From contig CAVPWP010000008.1 of assembly GCA_963709395.1 (NCBI GenBank), positions 186,001 through 250,000 on the forward strand: DNA of 64,000 bases, written 5' to 3'. The notes beneath the pieces are model-generated. The model saw only the letters and a list, made by a program, of their open reading frames with translations, searched no databases and was not told where the DNA came from. The translations under genes were made by a program, and so were the position numbers. This document shows positions 57,044 through 64,000 of the stretch, in pieces. This stretch comes from CAVPWP01 sp963709395. GTDB lineage: Bacteria; Pseudomonadota; Alphaproteobacteria; Rhodobacterales; Rhodobacteraceae. Numbering within the stretch: position 1 is the first letter of the stretch; each line of letters starts with the position of its first letter.

Positions 57044-57752
57044 TCAATCCAACGATTTGCCAGCCTCGTTTTCGGTTTCGCCCAGGATTTCCCCCAGGAC
57101 CTCTGCCGCGAAAGGCCGCGTGATGGCGCGGCGCTGGGCGAGGGCGGCGGTGTCGAGGCGCGCCACCAGGCGCTGCGCGGCGGCGAAGGACCGCTCGATC
57201 CGGGGGGCGAGATAGGCGATCACCGCGGGGTCGACGGCAATCTGGCGGTCGTCGAAGAGCTTGAGCAGAAGGCCCGACAGAAGCGCGTCGTCGGGTTCGC
57301 GCAGCCGCGCGATGCCCGCGGCCTGCAGCCGGCTGGCAAGGTCGGGCAGGCGCAACGGCCAGTCGGCAGGCGCTGTCCGTGCGGTCAGAAAAAGCCAGCC
57401 GCCGCACTCCTGAAGCAGATTGTGCAGGCCCAGAAGGCGCAATTCGTCCTCGGGGTCGGTGATGCCGTCGGCATCCTCGACCGCGATCCGGGCCTCGGGC
57501 GCAAGCGGGCGTCCCAGCGCCCCGGCCAGATCCGCAACCGCAAGGATCGTGGCATCCGCTTCGGCCGCCCAGACATGGGCGAGGTGGGTCTTTCCCGATC
57601 CCGCCGGGCCGGTCAGGATCAGCTTGCGTCCGGGCCAGCCGCGCCAGCCCTCGACCGCCAGGACCGCGTCGGCAGTTCGGCGGGGCGACGAGGAAATCGC
57701 CGCGTCCCAGCGCCGCTTTCGCGGGCAGGGGAAGCGCCAGTTGTTCGGGCAT
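57044..57752 (-). CDS. hdaA: HdaA, regulatory inactivator of DnaA (one frameshift)
   Basis: A DnaA-homologous AAA+ protein of about 235 residues. It starts with the clamp-binding motif QLALPLP, then the Walker A region (LILTGPAGSGKTHLAHVW), IAVEDADGITDPEDELRLLG LHNLL and the Arg-rich DLASRLQAAGIARLREPDD. Hda promotes ATP hydrolysis by DnaA on the sliding clamp, preventing re-initiation. An indel near 57680 splits the N-terminal part. It lies between perM and ppk, the standard Rhodobacterales position. Confidence 0.9.
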
Positions 57753-57756
57753 GCCG

Positions 57757-58836
57757 TCAGTCCTGCCCGTCATCCGCCGAGGCATGTTCGGTGCCCTGGT
57801 AGAGGCGCCCCTCGCGGTATCGCGAAAGCCCGAAACGCACGAGAACGCCCAGCGCCGCGGCGACCGGCACGGCCACGAGCATCCCCACGAACCCGAAGAG
57901 CGTTCCGAAGGCCGAGAGCGCGAAGATCAGCCAGACCGGATGCAGCCCGACGGACGAGCCGACGAGGTTCGGGGTGATGATGTTGCCTTCGAGGAACTGC
58001 CCCGAGAAGAAGATCGCCGCCACGGCCATGACCCAGACCCAGTCGCCCCAGAACTGGAAAAGCGCCACGCCGATCGCCAGCACCCCGCCAAGCAGGGCGC
58101 CGACATAGGGAATGAAGGTGATGAGGCCGGCAAAGGCCCCGATGGCCGCACCGAAATTCAGCCCGACGAGCATCAGCCCGACCGCATAGAAAACCCCCAT
58201 GATCAGGCAGACCGTGCCCTGCCCGCGGATGAAGGACGACAGCGTCGCGTCGATATCGCGGGCCAGTTCGCGGATCGTGGGGGCGTGGTCGCGCGGCAGA
58301 AGGTCGTCGACCCGCGCCACCATCCGGTCCCAGTCGAGCAGCAGGTAGAACGTGATCACCGGCACGAGAACCAGAAGCACGATGATGTTGAGCAGGTTGA
58401 GCGCCGAGGACAGCAGCGTCTCGACCAGTTCCGCGCCCCGGGACTGAAGCGTGTCGCCAAGCGCGTTCAGGCTGCGCCGCATCTGGGATTCGGGGTTGAG
58501 GATATCGGGAAAGCGCTCGGTCAGCCCGTCTTCGAACCGCTGGACGAACTGCGGCAGCGCCCGGAAAAGATCGGCCGTCTGCCCGACAAGCGTGGGGATC
58601 ACGAGGAAGGTCAGGATCACGAACACCACGATCGCAAGGAAGGTGATCGTGATCGTGGCCAGGATGCGCGAGAACCCGCGCCGTTGCAGCCAGTCGGCGA
58701 TCGGGTCGAGCACATAGGCCACGGCCCCTGCCAGCACGAAGGGAAGAAGGACGTTGCCCAGAAGGTAGAGCACCGCCACCAGGACGACGATGGCGACGGC
58801 CCAGATCCTCAACTGTGACTGAATGGGCAGGGCCAA
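57757..58836 (-). CDS. perM: AI-2E/PerM-family transporter
   Basis: The 359-residue protein has eight predicted helices, with the family core FVLAGAVAYVLDPIADWLQR RG, ATITITFLAIVVFVILTFLV IP, LSSALNLLNIIVLLVLVPVI TFYLL and the conserved LNFGAAIGAFAGLITFIPYV GAL. The start is a TTG at 58836 preceded by AGGAGA. Functions reported in the family range from AI-2 export to Na+/H+ exchange; I do not choose. Its stop is 4 bases from the hdaA start, so the pair is coexpressed. Confidence 0.88.
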   Translation of the reverse strand: MALPIQSQLRIWAVAIVVLVAVLYLLGNVLLPFVLAGAVAYVLDPIADWLQRRGFSRILATITITFLAIVVFVILTFLVIPTLVGQTADLFRALPQFVQRFEDGLTERFPDILNPESQMRRSLNALGDTLQSRGAELVETLLSSALNLLNIIVLLVLVPVITFYLLLDWDRMVARVDDLLPRDHAPTIRELARDIDATLSSFIRGQGTVCLIMGVFYAVGLMLVGLNFGAAIGAFAGLITFIPYVGALLGGVLAIGVALFQFWGDWVWVMAVAAIFFSGQFLEGNIITPNLVGSSVGLHPVWLIFALSAFGTLFGFVGMLVAVPVAAALGVLVRFGLSRYREGRLYQGTEHASADDGQD

Positions 58837-58990
58837 GGCTGCGTTCTCCTGTTTCGCCCTGTCTGCATCGCCCAAGTGCCGCCGCACTGCAAGTGTTCGT
58901 GCGGGCAGGAACGCGCGGCCGCGTCCGCTTGCCCTCGTGCCGGGCCGCATCTAAACGAGGACAGCCAGTCTTGCCACGGAAAGTCCCGAC

Positions 58991-60335
58991 ATGCGTCTAT
59001 CGCGCTACTTCCTGCCCGTCCTCAAGGAAACCCCGGCCGAAGCCCAGATCGTCAGCCACCGGCTGATGCTGCGCGCGGGCATGATCAAGCAGGCCGCCGC
59101 CGGGATCTACTCCTGGCTGCCGCTTGGCTACAAGGTGCTGCGCCGGATCGAGCAGATCGTCCACGAGGAACAGATCCGCGCGGGCCATATCCCGATGCTG
59201 ATGCCGACGCTGCAATCCGCCGATCTCTGGCGCGAGAGCGGGCGCTACGACGACTATGGCGAGGAGATGCTGCGCATCACCGACCGCCACGGGCGCGACA
59301 TGCTCTACGGTCCCGACGAACGAAGAGCTGATCACCGACATCTTCCGCGGCAACGTCACCAGCTACCGCGACCTGCCGCTGACGCTTTACCACATCCAGT
59401 GGAAGTTCCGCGACGAGATCCGCCCGCGGTTCGGCGTGATGCGGGGGCGCGAGTTCCTGATGAAGGACGGCTACAACTTCGACCTCACGAAAGAGGACGC
59501 GCTGCACGCCTACAACCGCCACCTCGTCAGCTACCTGCGCACCTATGAACGCATGGGGCTTCAGGCGATTCCGATGCGCGCCGACAGCGGGCCGATCGGC
59601 GGCGACGACACGCACGAGTTCCTCGTGCTGGCCGACACGGGCGAGTCCGAGGTCTTTTACGACAGCGCGGTGACCGACATCCGGCTGGGCGCGCGCGAGA
59701 TCGACTATGACGACAAGGCCCAGTGCCAGGCCGTCATGGAGGAGTTCACGGCGCTTTACGCCCGCACGGACGAAACCCATGACGAGGCGGTGTTTGCCGA
59801 GATCCCCGAGGGTCGCCGCCGGTCGGCGCGCGGAATCGAGGTCGGGCAGATCTTCTATTTCGGCACCAAGTATTCCGAACCGATGGGCGCCACCGTGACC
59901 GACCCCGAGGGCAACCGCGTGCCGGTGCACATGGGCTCGCACGGGATCGGGGTCAGCCGTCTTCTGGGCGCGATCATCGAGGCCAGCCATGACGAGCGCG
60001 GCATCATCTGGCCCGAAGGGGTGACGCCGTTCCATGTGGGCATCGTCAACCTCAAGACCGGGGACGCGGCGGCGGATGCGGCCTGCGAGGGGATTTACCG
60101 CGCGCTGACGGCACAGGGTCTCGAGCCGCTTTACGACGACACCGACGACCGCGCCGGCGCGAAATTCGCCACGATGGACCTGATCGGCCTGCCCTGGCGG
60201 ATTACCGTTGGACCGCGCGGGCTGGCCAACGGCGTGGTCGAACTGACCAGCCGCCGGACCGGCGAAAGCGAGGAGATGAGCCCCGAGGCGGCCGTGGCGA
60301 AGGTGGCGGAGATCTATGGCAAATCAGCCGTTTGA
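58991..60335 (+). CDS. proS: Prolyl-tRNA synthetase, short alphaproteobacterial type (one frameshift)
   Basis: Class II synthetase of about 447 residues. It begins MRLSRYFLPVLKETPAEAQI and shows motif 1 (GIYSWLPLGYKVLRRIEQIV), motif 2 region (YHIQWKFRDEIRPRFGVMRG REF) and motif 3 (MGSHGIGVSRLLGAIIEASH), with an anticodon domain at the end. It lacks the INS editing domain of the long bacterial form, as in other alphaproteobacteria. An indel near 59318 breaks the frame between LYGP and NEELITDIF. The 3' end overlaps the peroxiredoxin gene by 20 bases. Confidence 0.95.
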
Positions 60336-60891
60336 CCAAGGCGTAGCGCCGGATTGGTCGGCGATCCCCGCCCCTGTCGATGACGGGGCGGCGGCGCATC
60401 TTGAGGGGATGGACCTGCCTGCGGTCGCGCTTGCGTCGACCGCGGGCGGCATGGTCGATCTGTCGGCACTTGCTGGCCTGACGGTCGTCTATGTCTATCC
60501 CAAGACCGGCAGGCCCGGCAGCGACATGCCGGCGGGGTGGGACGACATCCCCGGCGCGCGGGGCTGCACGCCGCAATCCTGCGCCTTCCGCGACCATTTC
60601 GCCGATCTAACCGGGCTTGGCGTCGATCACCTTTTCGGCCTGTCGACGCAGGACACCGCCTATCAGGCCGAGGCGGCCGAACGGCTGCACCTGCCGTTCC
60701 CGCTTCTGTCGGATGCCGGGTTGAAGCTGGCGACGGCCTTGCGGCTGCCCACCTTCGAGGCCTGGGGCGAGACGCTGATCCGGCGCATGGCGCTGGTGAT
60801 CCGGGATGGCAGGATCGTGAAGGTCTTCTATCCCGTCTTTCCGCCCGATGCGAACGCCGGCCAAGTTGTGGACTGGCTGAAAAGCCGCTAG
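60316..60891 (+). CDS. Peroxiredoxin (AhpC/TSA, PrxQ-like)
   Basis: The 191-residue thioredoxin-fold peroxidase has the catalytic segment GARGCTPQSCAFRDH with peroxidatic Cys84 and a second Cys89, the spacing of PrxQ/BCP proteins (C-x4-C). VVYVYPKTGRPGSDMPAGWD leads into it, and FPLLSDAGLKLATALRLPTF follows. It reduces peroxides with thiol donors. It starts inside the end of proS and precedes lolC by 33 bases, so it is in the same operon. Confidence 0.9.
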   Translation: MANQPFDQGVAPDWSAIPAPVDDGAAAHLEGMDLPAVALASTAGGMVDLSALAGLTVVYVYPKTGRPGSDMPAGWDDIPGARGCTPQSCAFRDHFADLTGLGVDHLFGLSTQDTAYQAEAAERLHLPFPLLSDAGLKLATALRLPTFEAWGETLIRRMALVIRDGRIVKVFYPVFPPDANAGQVVDWLKSR

Positions 60892-60924
60892 GGCTTGCGG
60901 CAAAACCGCTGCGAGGCCCAAGAC

Positions 60925-62208
60925 GTGCAGTCACCCGCCCCCTTCGCCCGCTATGAATGGCTGATCGCCTGGCGCTATCTGCGCGCCAAGCGGGCCGATG
61001 GCGGGGTCAGCGTCATGACCTGGATCAGCCTGGTCGGCATCATGCTGGCGGTGGCGGCGCTGATCATCACCCTGGCGGTGCGCGCGGGCTTCCGGGCCGA
61101 GTTCGTCGATACGATCCTGGGGGCGAACGCCCATGTGACGCTCTACTCGACATCCTACGTGACCGAGACGGGCCAGACCACGCGCGTGCTGGAGGATTAT
61201 GCCGCCATCGCCCAACGCGTGGCCGAGGTGCCGGGCGTGACGCGCGTGGCCCCGCTGGTGAAGGGGCAGGTGATGGCCACGGCGGGACGGCAGAACACCG
61301 GGGTCGAGGTCTTCGGGATCGCCGCCGCGGATCTGGCGACCATACCCCGTATCGCCGAGGCAACCGATTTCCAGGGCGACATCGCCGAATTCGGGCAGGG
61401 CGTCGCCGTGGGGTCGGGTGTGGCCCGCGCGCTGGGCGTGGGCGTGGGTGACACGGTGCGCCTGATCTCGCCCGACGGGGTGCGGACGGCCTTCGGCACC
61501 AGCCCGCGCGTGTCGGACTATCCCATCGTCTACATCTTCACCTCGGGCCGCTACGACATCGACCGCACCCGCCTTTACATGCCCTTCGACGAGGCGCAGG
61601 TCTATTTCAACCGCGAGGGCGTGGCCGACGAGCTCGAGATCATGGTGGCCGAGCCCGAGCGCGTCCGCGAGCTGGCGCCCGCGCTGATCGAGGCGGGCGG
61701 CGAACGGACACTTCTCTGGACCTGGCAGGACAGCGCGGGCGCCTTCCTGCGCGCACTCGAGGTCGAGGACACGGTGATGTTCGTGCTGATGAGCGTTCTG
61801 GTGCTGATCGCGTCGATGAACATCATCTCGGGCCTTGTCATGCTCGTGAAGAACAAGGGTCGCGACATCGGCATCCTGCGCACCATGGGGCTGACCGAAG
61901 GGTCGGTGATGCGGGTCTTCTTCATCTGCGGGGCGATGGTGGGGCTGATCGGCACGGCGCTGGGTGTGATCCTGGGCTGCCTCTTCGCCTATTACTTCGA
62001 CCCGATCCTCGCCTTCGTGAACGGGGCCTCGGGCGGCGGGGTGTGGGACGCCAGCGTGCGCGGCATCTACCGCCTGCCGGCGCGGCTCGAATGGGGCGAC
62101 GTGGTCGCGGCGGTTGGCCTGTCGCTGGGCCTTTCGTTCGTCGTGACGCTGTTTCCCGCGCGGCGGGCGGCGCGGATGAACCCGGTCGAGGCGCTGCGCT
62201 ATGAGTGA
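60925..62208 (+). CDS. lolC: Lipoprotein-releasing ABC transporter membrane subunit (LolC/E)
   Basis: The 427-residue inner-membrane subunit of the Lol complex starts VQSPAPFARYEWLIAWRYLR AKR with a GTG at 60925; a TTG at 60895 is another in-frame choice. It has the first helix (VMTWISLVGIMLAVAALIIT LAV), a large periplasmic MacB-like domain, then FVLMSVLVLIASMNIISGLV ML and the NKGRDIGILRTMGLTEGSVM RVFF coupling segment. With LolD it extracts lipoproteins from the inner membrane; alphaproteobacteria use a single LolC/E-like subunit as a homodimer. It overlaps lolD by 8 bases. Confidence 0.92.
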   Translation: MQSPAPFARYEWLIAWRYLRAKRADGGVSVMTWISLVGIMLAVAALIITLAVRAGFRAEFVDTILGANAHVTLYSTSYVTETGQTTRVLEDYAAIAQRVAEVPGVTRVAPLVKGQVMATAGRQNTGVEVFGIAAADLATIPRIAEATDFQGDIAEFGQGVAVGSGVARALGVGVGDTVRLISPDGVRTAFGTSPRVSDYPIVYIFTSGRYDIDRTRLYMPFDEAQVYFNREGVADELEIMVAEPERVRELAPALIEAGGERTLLWTWQDSAGAFLRALEVEDTVMFVLMSVLVLIASMNIISGLVMLVKNKGRDIGILRTMGLTEGSVMRVFFICGAMVGLIGTALGVILGCLFAYYFDPILAFVNGASGGGVWDASVRGIYRLPARLEWGDVVAAVGLSLGLSFVVTLFPARRAARMNPVEALRYE

Positions 62209-62878
62209 GACGGCGCTGGAACTGGCGGGCATCGTCAAGGGCTACAATCGCGGCACCCCGGCCGAGGTGATGGTCCTGCGCGGCGCTGACTTGTCGTTGA
62301 AGCGCGGCGAGGTGGTGGCCCTTGTGGCGCCCTCGGGCGCGGGCAAGTCGACGCTGCTGCATATCGCCGGGCTGCTCGATACCGCCGACAGCGGAACCGT
62401 CGCGATCGGGGGGGCGGCCTTCAGCGCCGCGTCCGACCGCAAGCGGACCGAGGCGCGGCGGCGCGACGTGGGGTTCGTCTACCAGTTCCACCACCTCTTG
62501 CCGGAATTCACTGCCGCCGAGAACGTGATCCTGCCGCAGCTGGCCAACGCCGTCTCTGCTGCGGACGCCCGCGCGCGCGCCGACGAGTTGCTGGCGCGGG
62601 TGGGGCTCGAGGCGCGCGGCGATCATCGCCCCGGCGCGCTGTCGGGCGGCGAGCAGCAGCGCGTGGCCTTCTGCCGGGCGCTGGCCAACGCGCCGCGCGT
62701 GCTTCTGGCCGACGAACCGACGGGAAACCTTGACCCCGCCACGTCCGAGCGGGTGTTCGCCGTCCTGATGGAGCTTGTGCGCGACACCGGGATGGCCGCG
62801 CTGATCGCGACCCACAACCCCGAGCTGGCCGCGCGGATGGACCGCACGCTGCGGCTTCAGGAGGGCGTGCTGGTCTGA
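62201..62878 (+). CDS. lolD: Lipoprotein-releasing ABC transporter ATPase LolD
   Basis: The 225-residue ABC ATPase shows Walker A APSGAGKST (residues 43-51), Q-loop VYQFHHLLPEFTAAENV, signature LSGGEQQRVAFCRALANAPR V and Walker B LLADEPTGNLDPATSE with IATHNPELAARM. It powers LolC/E. It overlaps lolC and is followed by a cytochrome gene behind its own promoter. Confidence 0.95.
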   Translation: MSETALELAGIVKGYNRGTPAEVMVLRGADLSLKRGEVVALVAPSGAGKSTLLHIAGLLDTADSGTVAIGGAAFSAASDRKRTEARRRDVGFVYQFHHLLPEFTAAENVILPQLANAVSAADARARADELLARVGLEARGDHRPGALSGGEQQRVAFCRALANAPRVLLADEPTGNLDPATSERVFAVLMELVRDTGMAALIATHNPELAARMDRTLRLQEGVLV

Positions 62879-62885
62879 GGCGCGG

Positions 62886-62899
62886 CTGATTCAGATCAA
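62886..62899 (+). promoter_or_regulatory. FnrL-type box upstream of a cytochrome c gene
   Basis: CTGAT-TCAG-ATCAA matches the consensus TTGAT-N4-ATCAA with one mismatch. Its centre lies 60 bases before the ATG, so a class II promoter would give a leader of about 19 bases. FnrL is the oxygen-sensing regulator of Rhodobacter and commonly controls cytochromes. Confidence 0.6.
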
Positions 62900-62952
62900 T
62901 GCCGGCCACCGCGCCTCGGGGCAGGGTGGCATTGAACAGGAGGACATGCGCG

Positions 62953-63351
62953 ATGAGATCCCTTTCCAGTCTTGCCATTGCCGCCGCCCTGGCGGCCGCC
63001 CCCGCCCTGTCGCAGGACGCCGACGCGGGGGGCGTGCTTTTCCGCGATCACTGCGCAACCTGCCACGGCATGTCCGCGCAGGGCGACGGGCCGATGACGA
63101 AGATCCTGTCGGTCCAGCCCCCCGACCTGACCCGGCTTGCCGCCGCCGAGGGCGGGACATTCCCGCTCGAACGTGCCGTGCGGCGGATCGACGGGCGCGA
63201 CGAAGTGCTTGCCCATGGCGGACCGATGCCGGTCTACGGGATGATCCTGGGCGGCGAGAGCGGGATGATCGACGCCTTCGACGGCACGCCGATCTTCACC
63301 ACGCAATCCGTGGTCGACATCGCGGCCTGGCTGCAATCGGTCCAGCGATAG
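62953..63351 (+). CDS. Secreted class I cytochrome c
   Basis: The 132-residue precursor has a signal peptide (MRSLSSLAIAAALAAAPALS Q) and one heme motif CATCHG (Cys34, Cys37, His38), followed by a probable Met ligand in HGGPMPVYGMIL or nearby. Low-complexity loops and the SVVDIAAWLQSVQR end match small periplasmic c-type cytochromes used as electron carriers. An upstream frame extends to 62899, but the signal starts at 62953. An FNR-type box suggests low-oxygen control. Confidence 0.9.
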   Translation: MRSLSSLAIAAALAAAPALSQDADAGGVLFRDHCATCHGMSAQGDGPMTKILSVQPPDLTRLAAAEGGTFPLERAVRRIDGRDEVLAHGGPMPVYGMILGGESGMIDAFDGTPIFTTQSVVDIAAWLQSVQR

Positions 63352-63354
63352 GCG

Positions 63355-64000
63355 TCAGCGGGCGTCGGCCACCGGGGTGTCGGGCATCGTGCCCGAGATC
63401 TCGAGGATCAGCTTGCGGATCACGGCCTCGCCGAAACTGTCGCGGTCCTCGGCGGTGACGACGAACGCGCCGGGGCCGCCGATGATGCGCTCTTCGTAGA
63501 GGCGTTCCAGATCCGAGCCCGTGGGGCGGCCGTTGCACGCCCGGCACAGGATGGCCAGACCGTTGATGACGATGCCGGCGGCCAGCACCTCGGCCCGGGC
63601 CTCGGCGATCGGGGGGCCGGTCCAGTTGTTGGCGCTGTCGCCAGAGAAGTCGATCACCTTGCGCCAGCCCTCGATGTCGTTCTCCTCGATCAGGCGCTTG
63701 CCGGTCAGAAGGGCCGATCCGATGGCGTTGCGGCCGAAGGCCCGGCGCGGCTGCGCCATCAGCACCTCGGAAAATGCCGCAGCACTCTCGGGGCCGTCGA
63801 TGACCGTCCAGGGCACCACCACATCCTCGGCCCCGGCCGCCGCCCATTCGACATAGGTGACGGCGATGCGGCCATAGGCGGTGGCCGCGATCGTGTCGAG
63901 CACGCGCGGATCGGTCAGGGCATCGGCATAGCCCTGCCGCTGGAACCGGATCTCGGCCATGTCGATGGAGCCCGAGGAGTCGGCCAGAAGCACAAGCTCG
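63355..64000 (-). CDS. DUF1194 / von Willebrand A-like protein (partial, 5' end outside window)
   Basis: The visible C-terminal portion begins ELVLLADSSGSIDMAEIRFQ RQGYADAL and carries the MIDAS-like DSSGS motif, then RIAVTYVEWAAAGAEDVVVP WTV, GWRKVIDFSGDSANNWTGPP IAEAR and a terminal KLILEISGTMPDTPVADAR. DUF1194 proteins are exported and share the VWA fold; function unknown. The gene runs off the right edge at its start. It converges with the cytochrome c gene, 3 bases apart. Confidence 0.9.
   Translation of the reverse strand, partial: ELVLLADSSGSIDMAEIRFQRQGYADALTDPRVLDTIAATAYGRIAVTYVEWAAAGAEDVVVPWTVIDGPESAAAFSEVLMAQPRRAFGRNAIGSALLTGKRLIEENDIEGWRKVIDFSGDSANNWTGPPIAEARAEVLAAGIVINGLAILCRACNGRPTGSDLERLYEERIIGGPGAFVVTAEDRDSFGEAVIRKLILEISGTMPDTPVADAR

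Overview
The window is a chromosomal segment of a high-GC alphaproteobacterium, almost certainly a member of the Rhodobacterales (Roseobacter/Rhodobacter group). The assignment rests on gene content and order: the tldD-ctaC-ctaB-coxF-ctaG-ctaE-SURF1-thrC-M16 peptidase-acetyltransferase string, the perM-hdaA-ppk-ppx string, the short alphaproteobacterial proS followed by a LolCD exporter, and a pccR/pccB/pccA/mcm propionate cluster. I saw no rRNA, tRNA, CRISPR array or complete transposon.

Layout. 1-3.8 kb (minus): left part of a Flp/Tad pilus locus with two tandem Flp pilins, cpaB, the cpaC secretin and an OmpA-domain lipoprotein cut by the window edge. 4.2-5.1 kb: a secreted lytic transglycosylase. 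5.3-11 kb (minus): a small acetyltransferase, succinyl-CoA:3-ketoacid CoA-transferase (scoAB), topA and dprA; a perfect CtrA-type box lies upstream of dprA. 11-20.2 kb: tldD, then the cytochrome aa3 oxidase genes and assembly factors, thrC, an M16 peptidase and an acetyltransferase. 20.2-24.1 kb: a divergent metallo-beta-lactamase-fold protein, an FAD-linked oxidase, and an ArsR/MFS pair with a perfect inverted-repeat operator. 24.3-28 kb (minus): methylthioadenosine/adenine salvage (mtnP, apt) with small neighbours and an aspartate aminotransferase. 28-31 kb: an XRE regulator, sdhE, an LdtR-like MarR regulator, gloA and thyX. 31-31.9 kb: a low-GC FkbM methyltransferase that looks foreign. 32-35.3 kb (minus): cspA and a four-gene bufferin-type operon (DUF2282 peptide, DUF692 MNIO enzyme, DUF2063 partner, DoxX). 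35.5-39.7 kb: thrS, two alpha/beta hydrolases and a DUF465 protein.

39.7-50.3 kb is the propionyl-CoA to succinyl-CoA pathway: the regulator PccR, carboxylase subunits PccB and PccA, and methylmalonyl-CoA mutase. The promoters of pccR and pccB both carry TTTGCAAA boxes with the same 22-bp phasing, so PccR very probably controls itself and pccB. 50.4-64 kb holds a glyoxalase-like protein, a TerB-DnaJ protein, a nuclease-fold protein, polyphosphate enzymes (ppx, ppk), the DnaA-homologue hdaA, perM, proS, a peroxiredoxin, the LolCD lipoprotein exporter, a cytochrome c behind an FNR-type box, and a DUF1194 protein cut by the right edge.

Assembly quality: about twenty otherwise intact genes, including the essential topA, thrS and proS, are broken by single-base insertions and deletions; thrS alone has about eleven. 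They mix insertions and deletions with no common slippery motif, so I read them as uncorrected sequencing errors rather than pseudogenes. Each such gene is annotated over its full reconstructed span.
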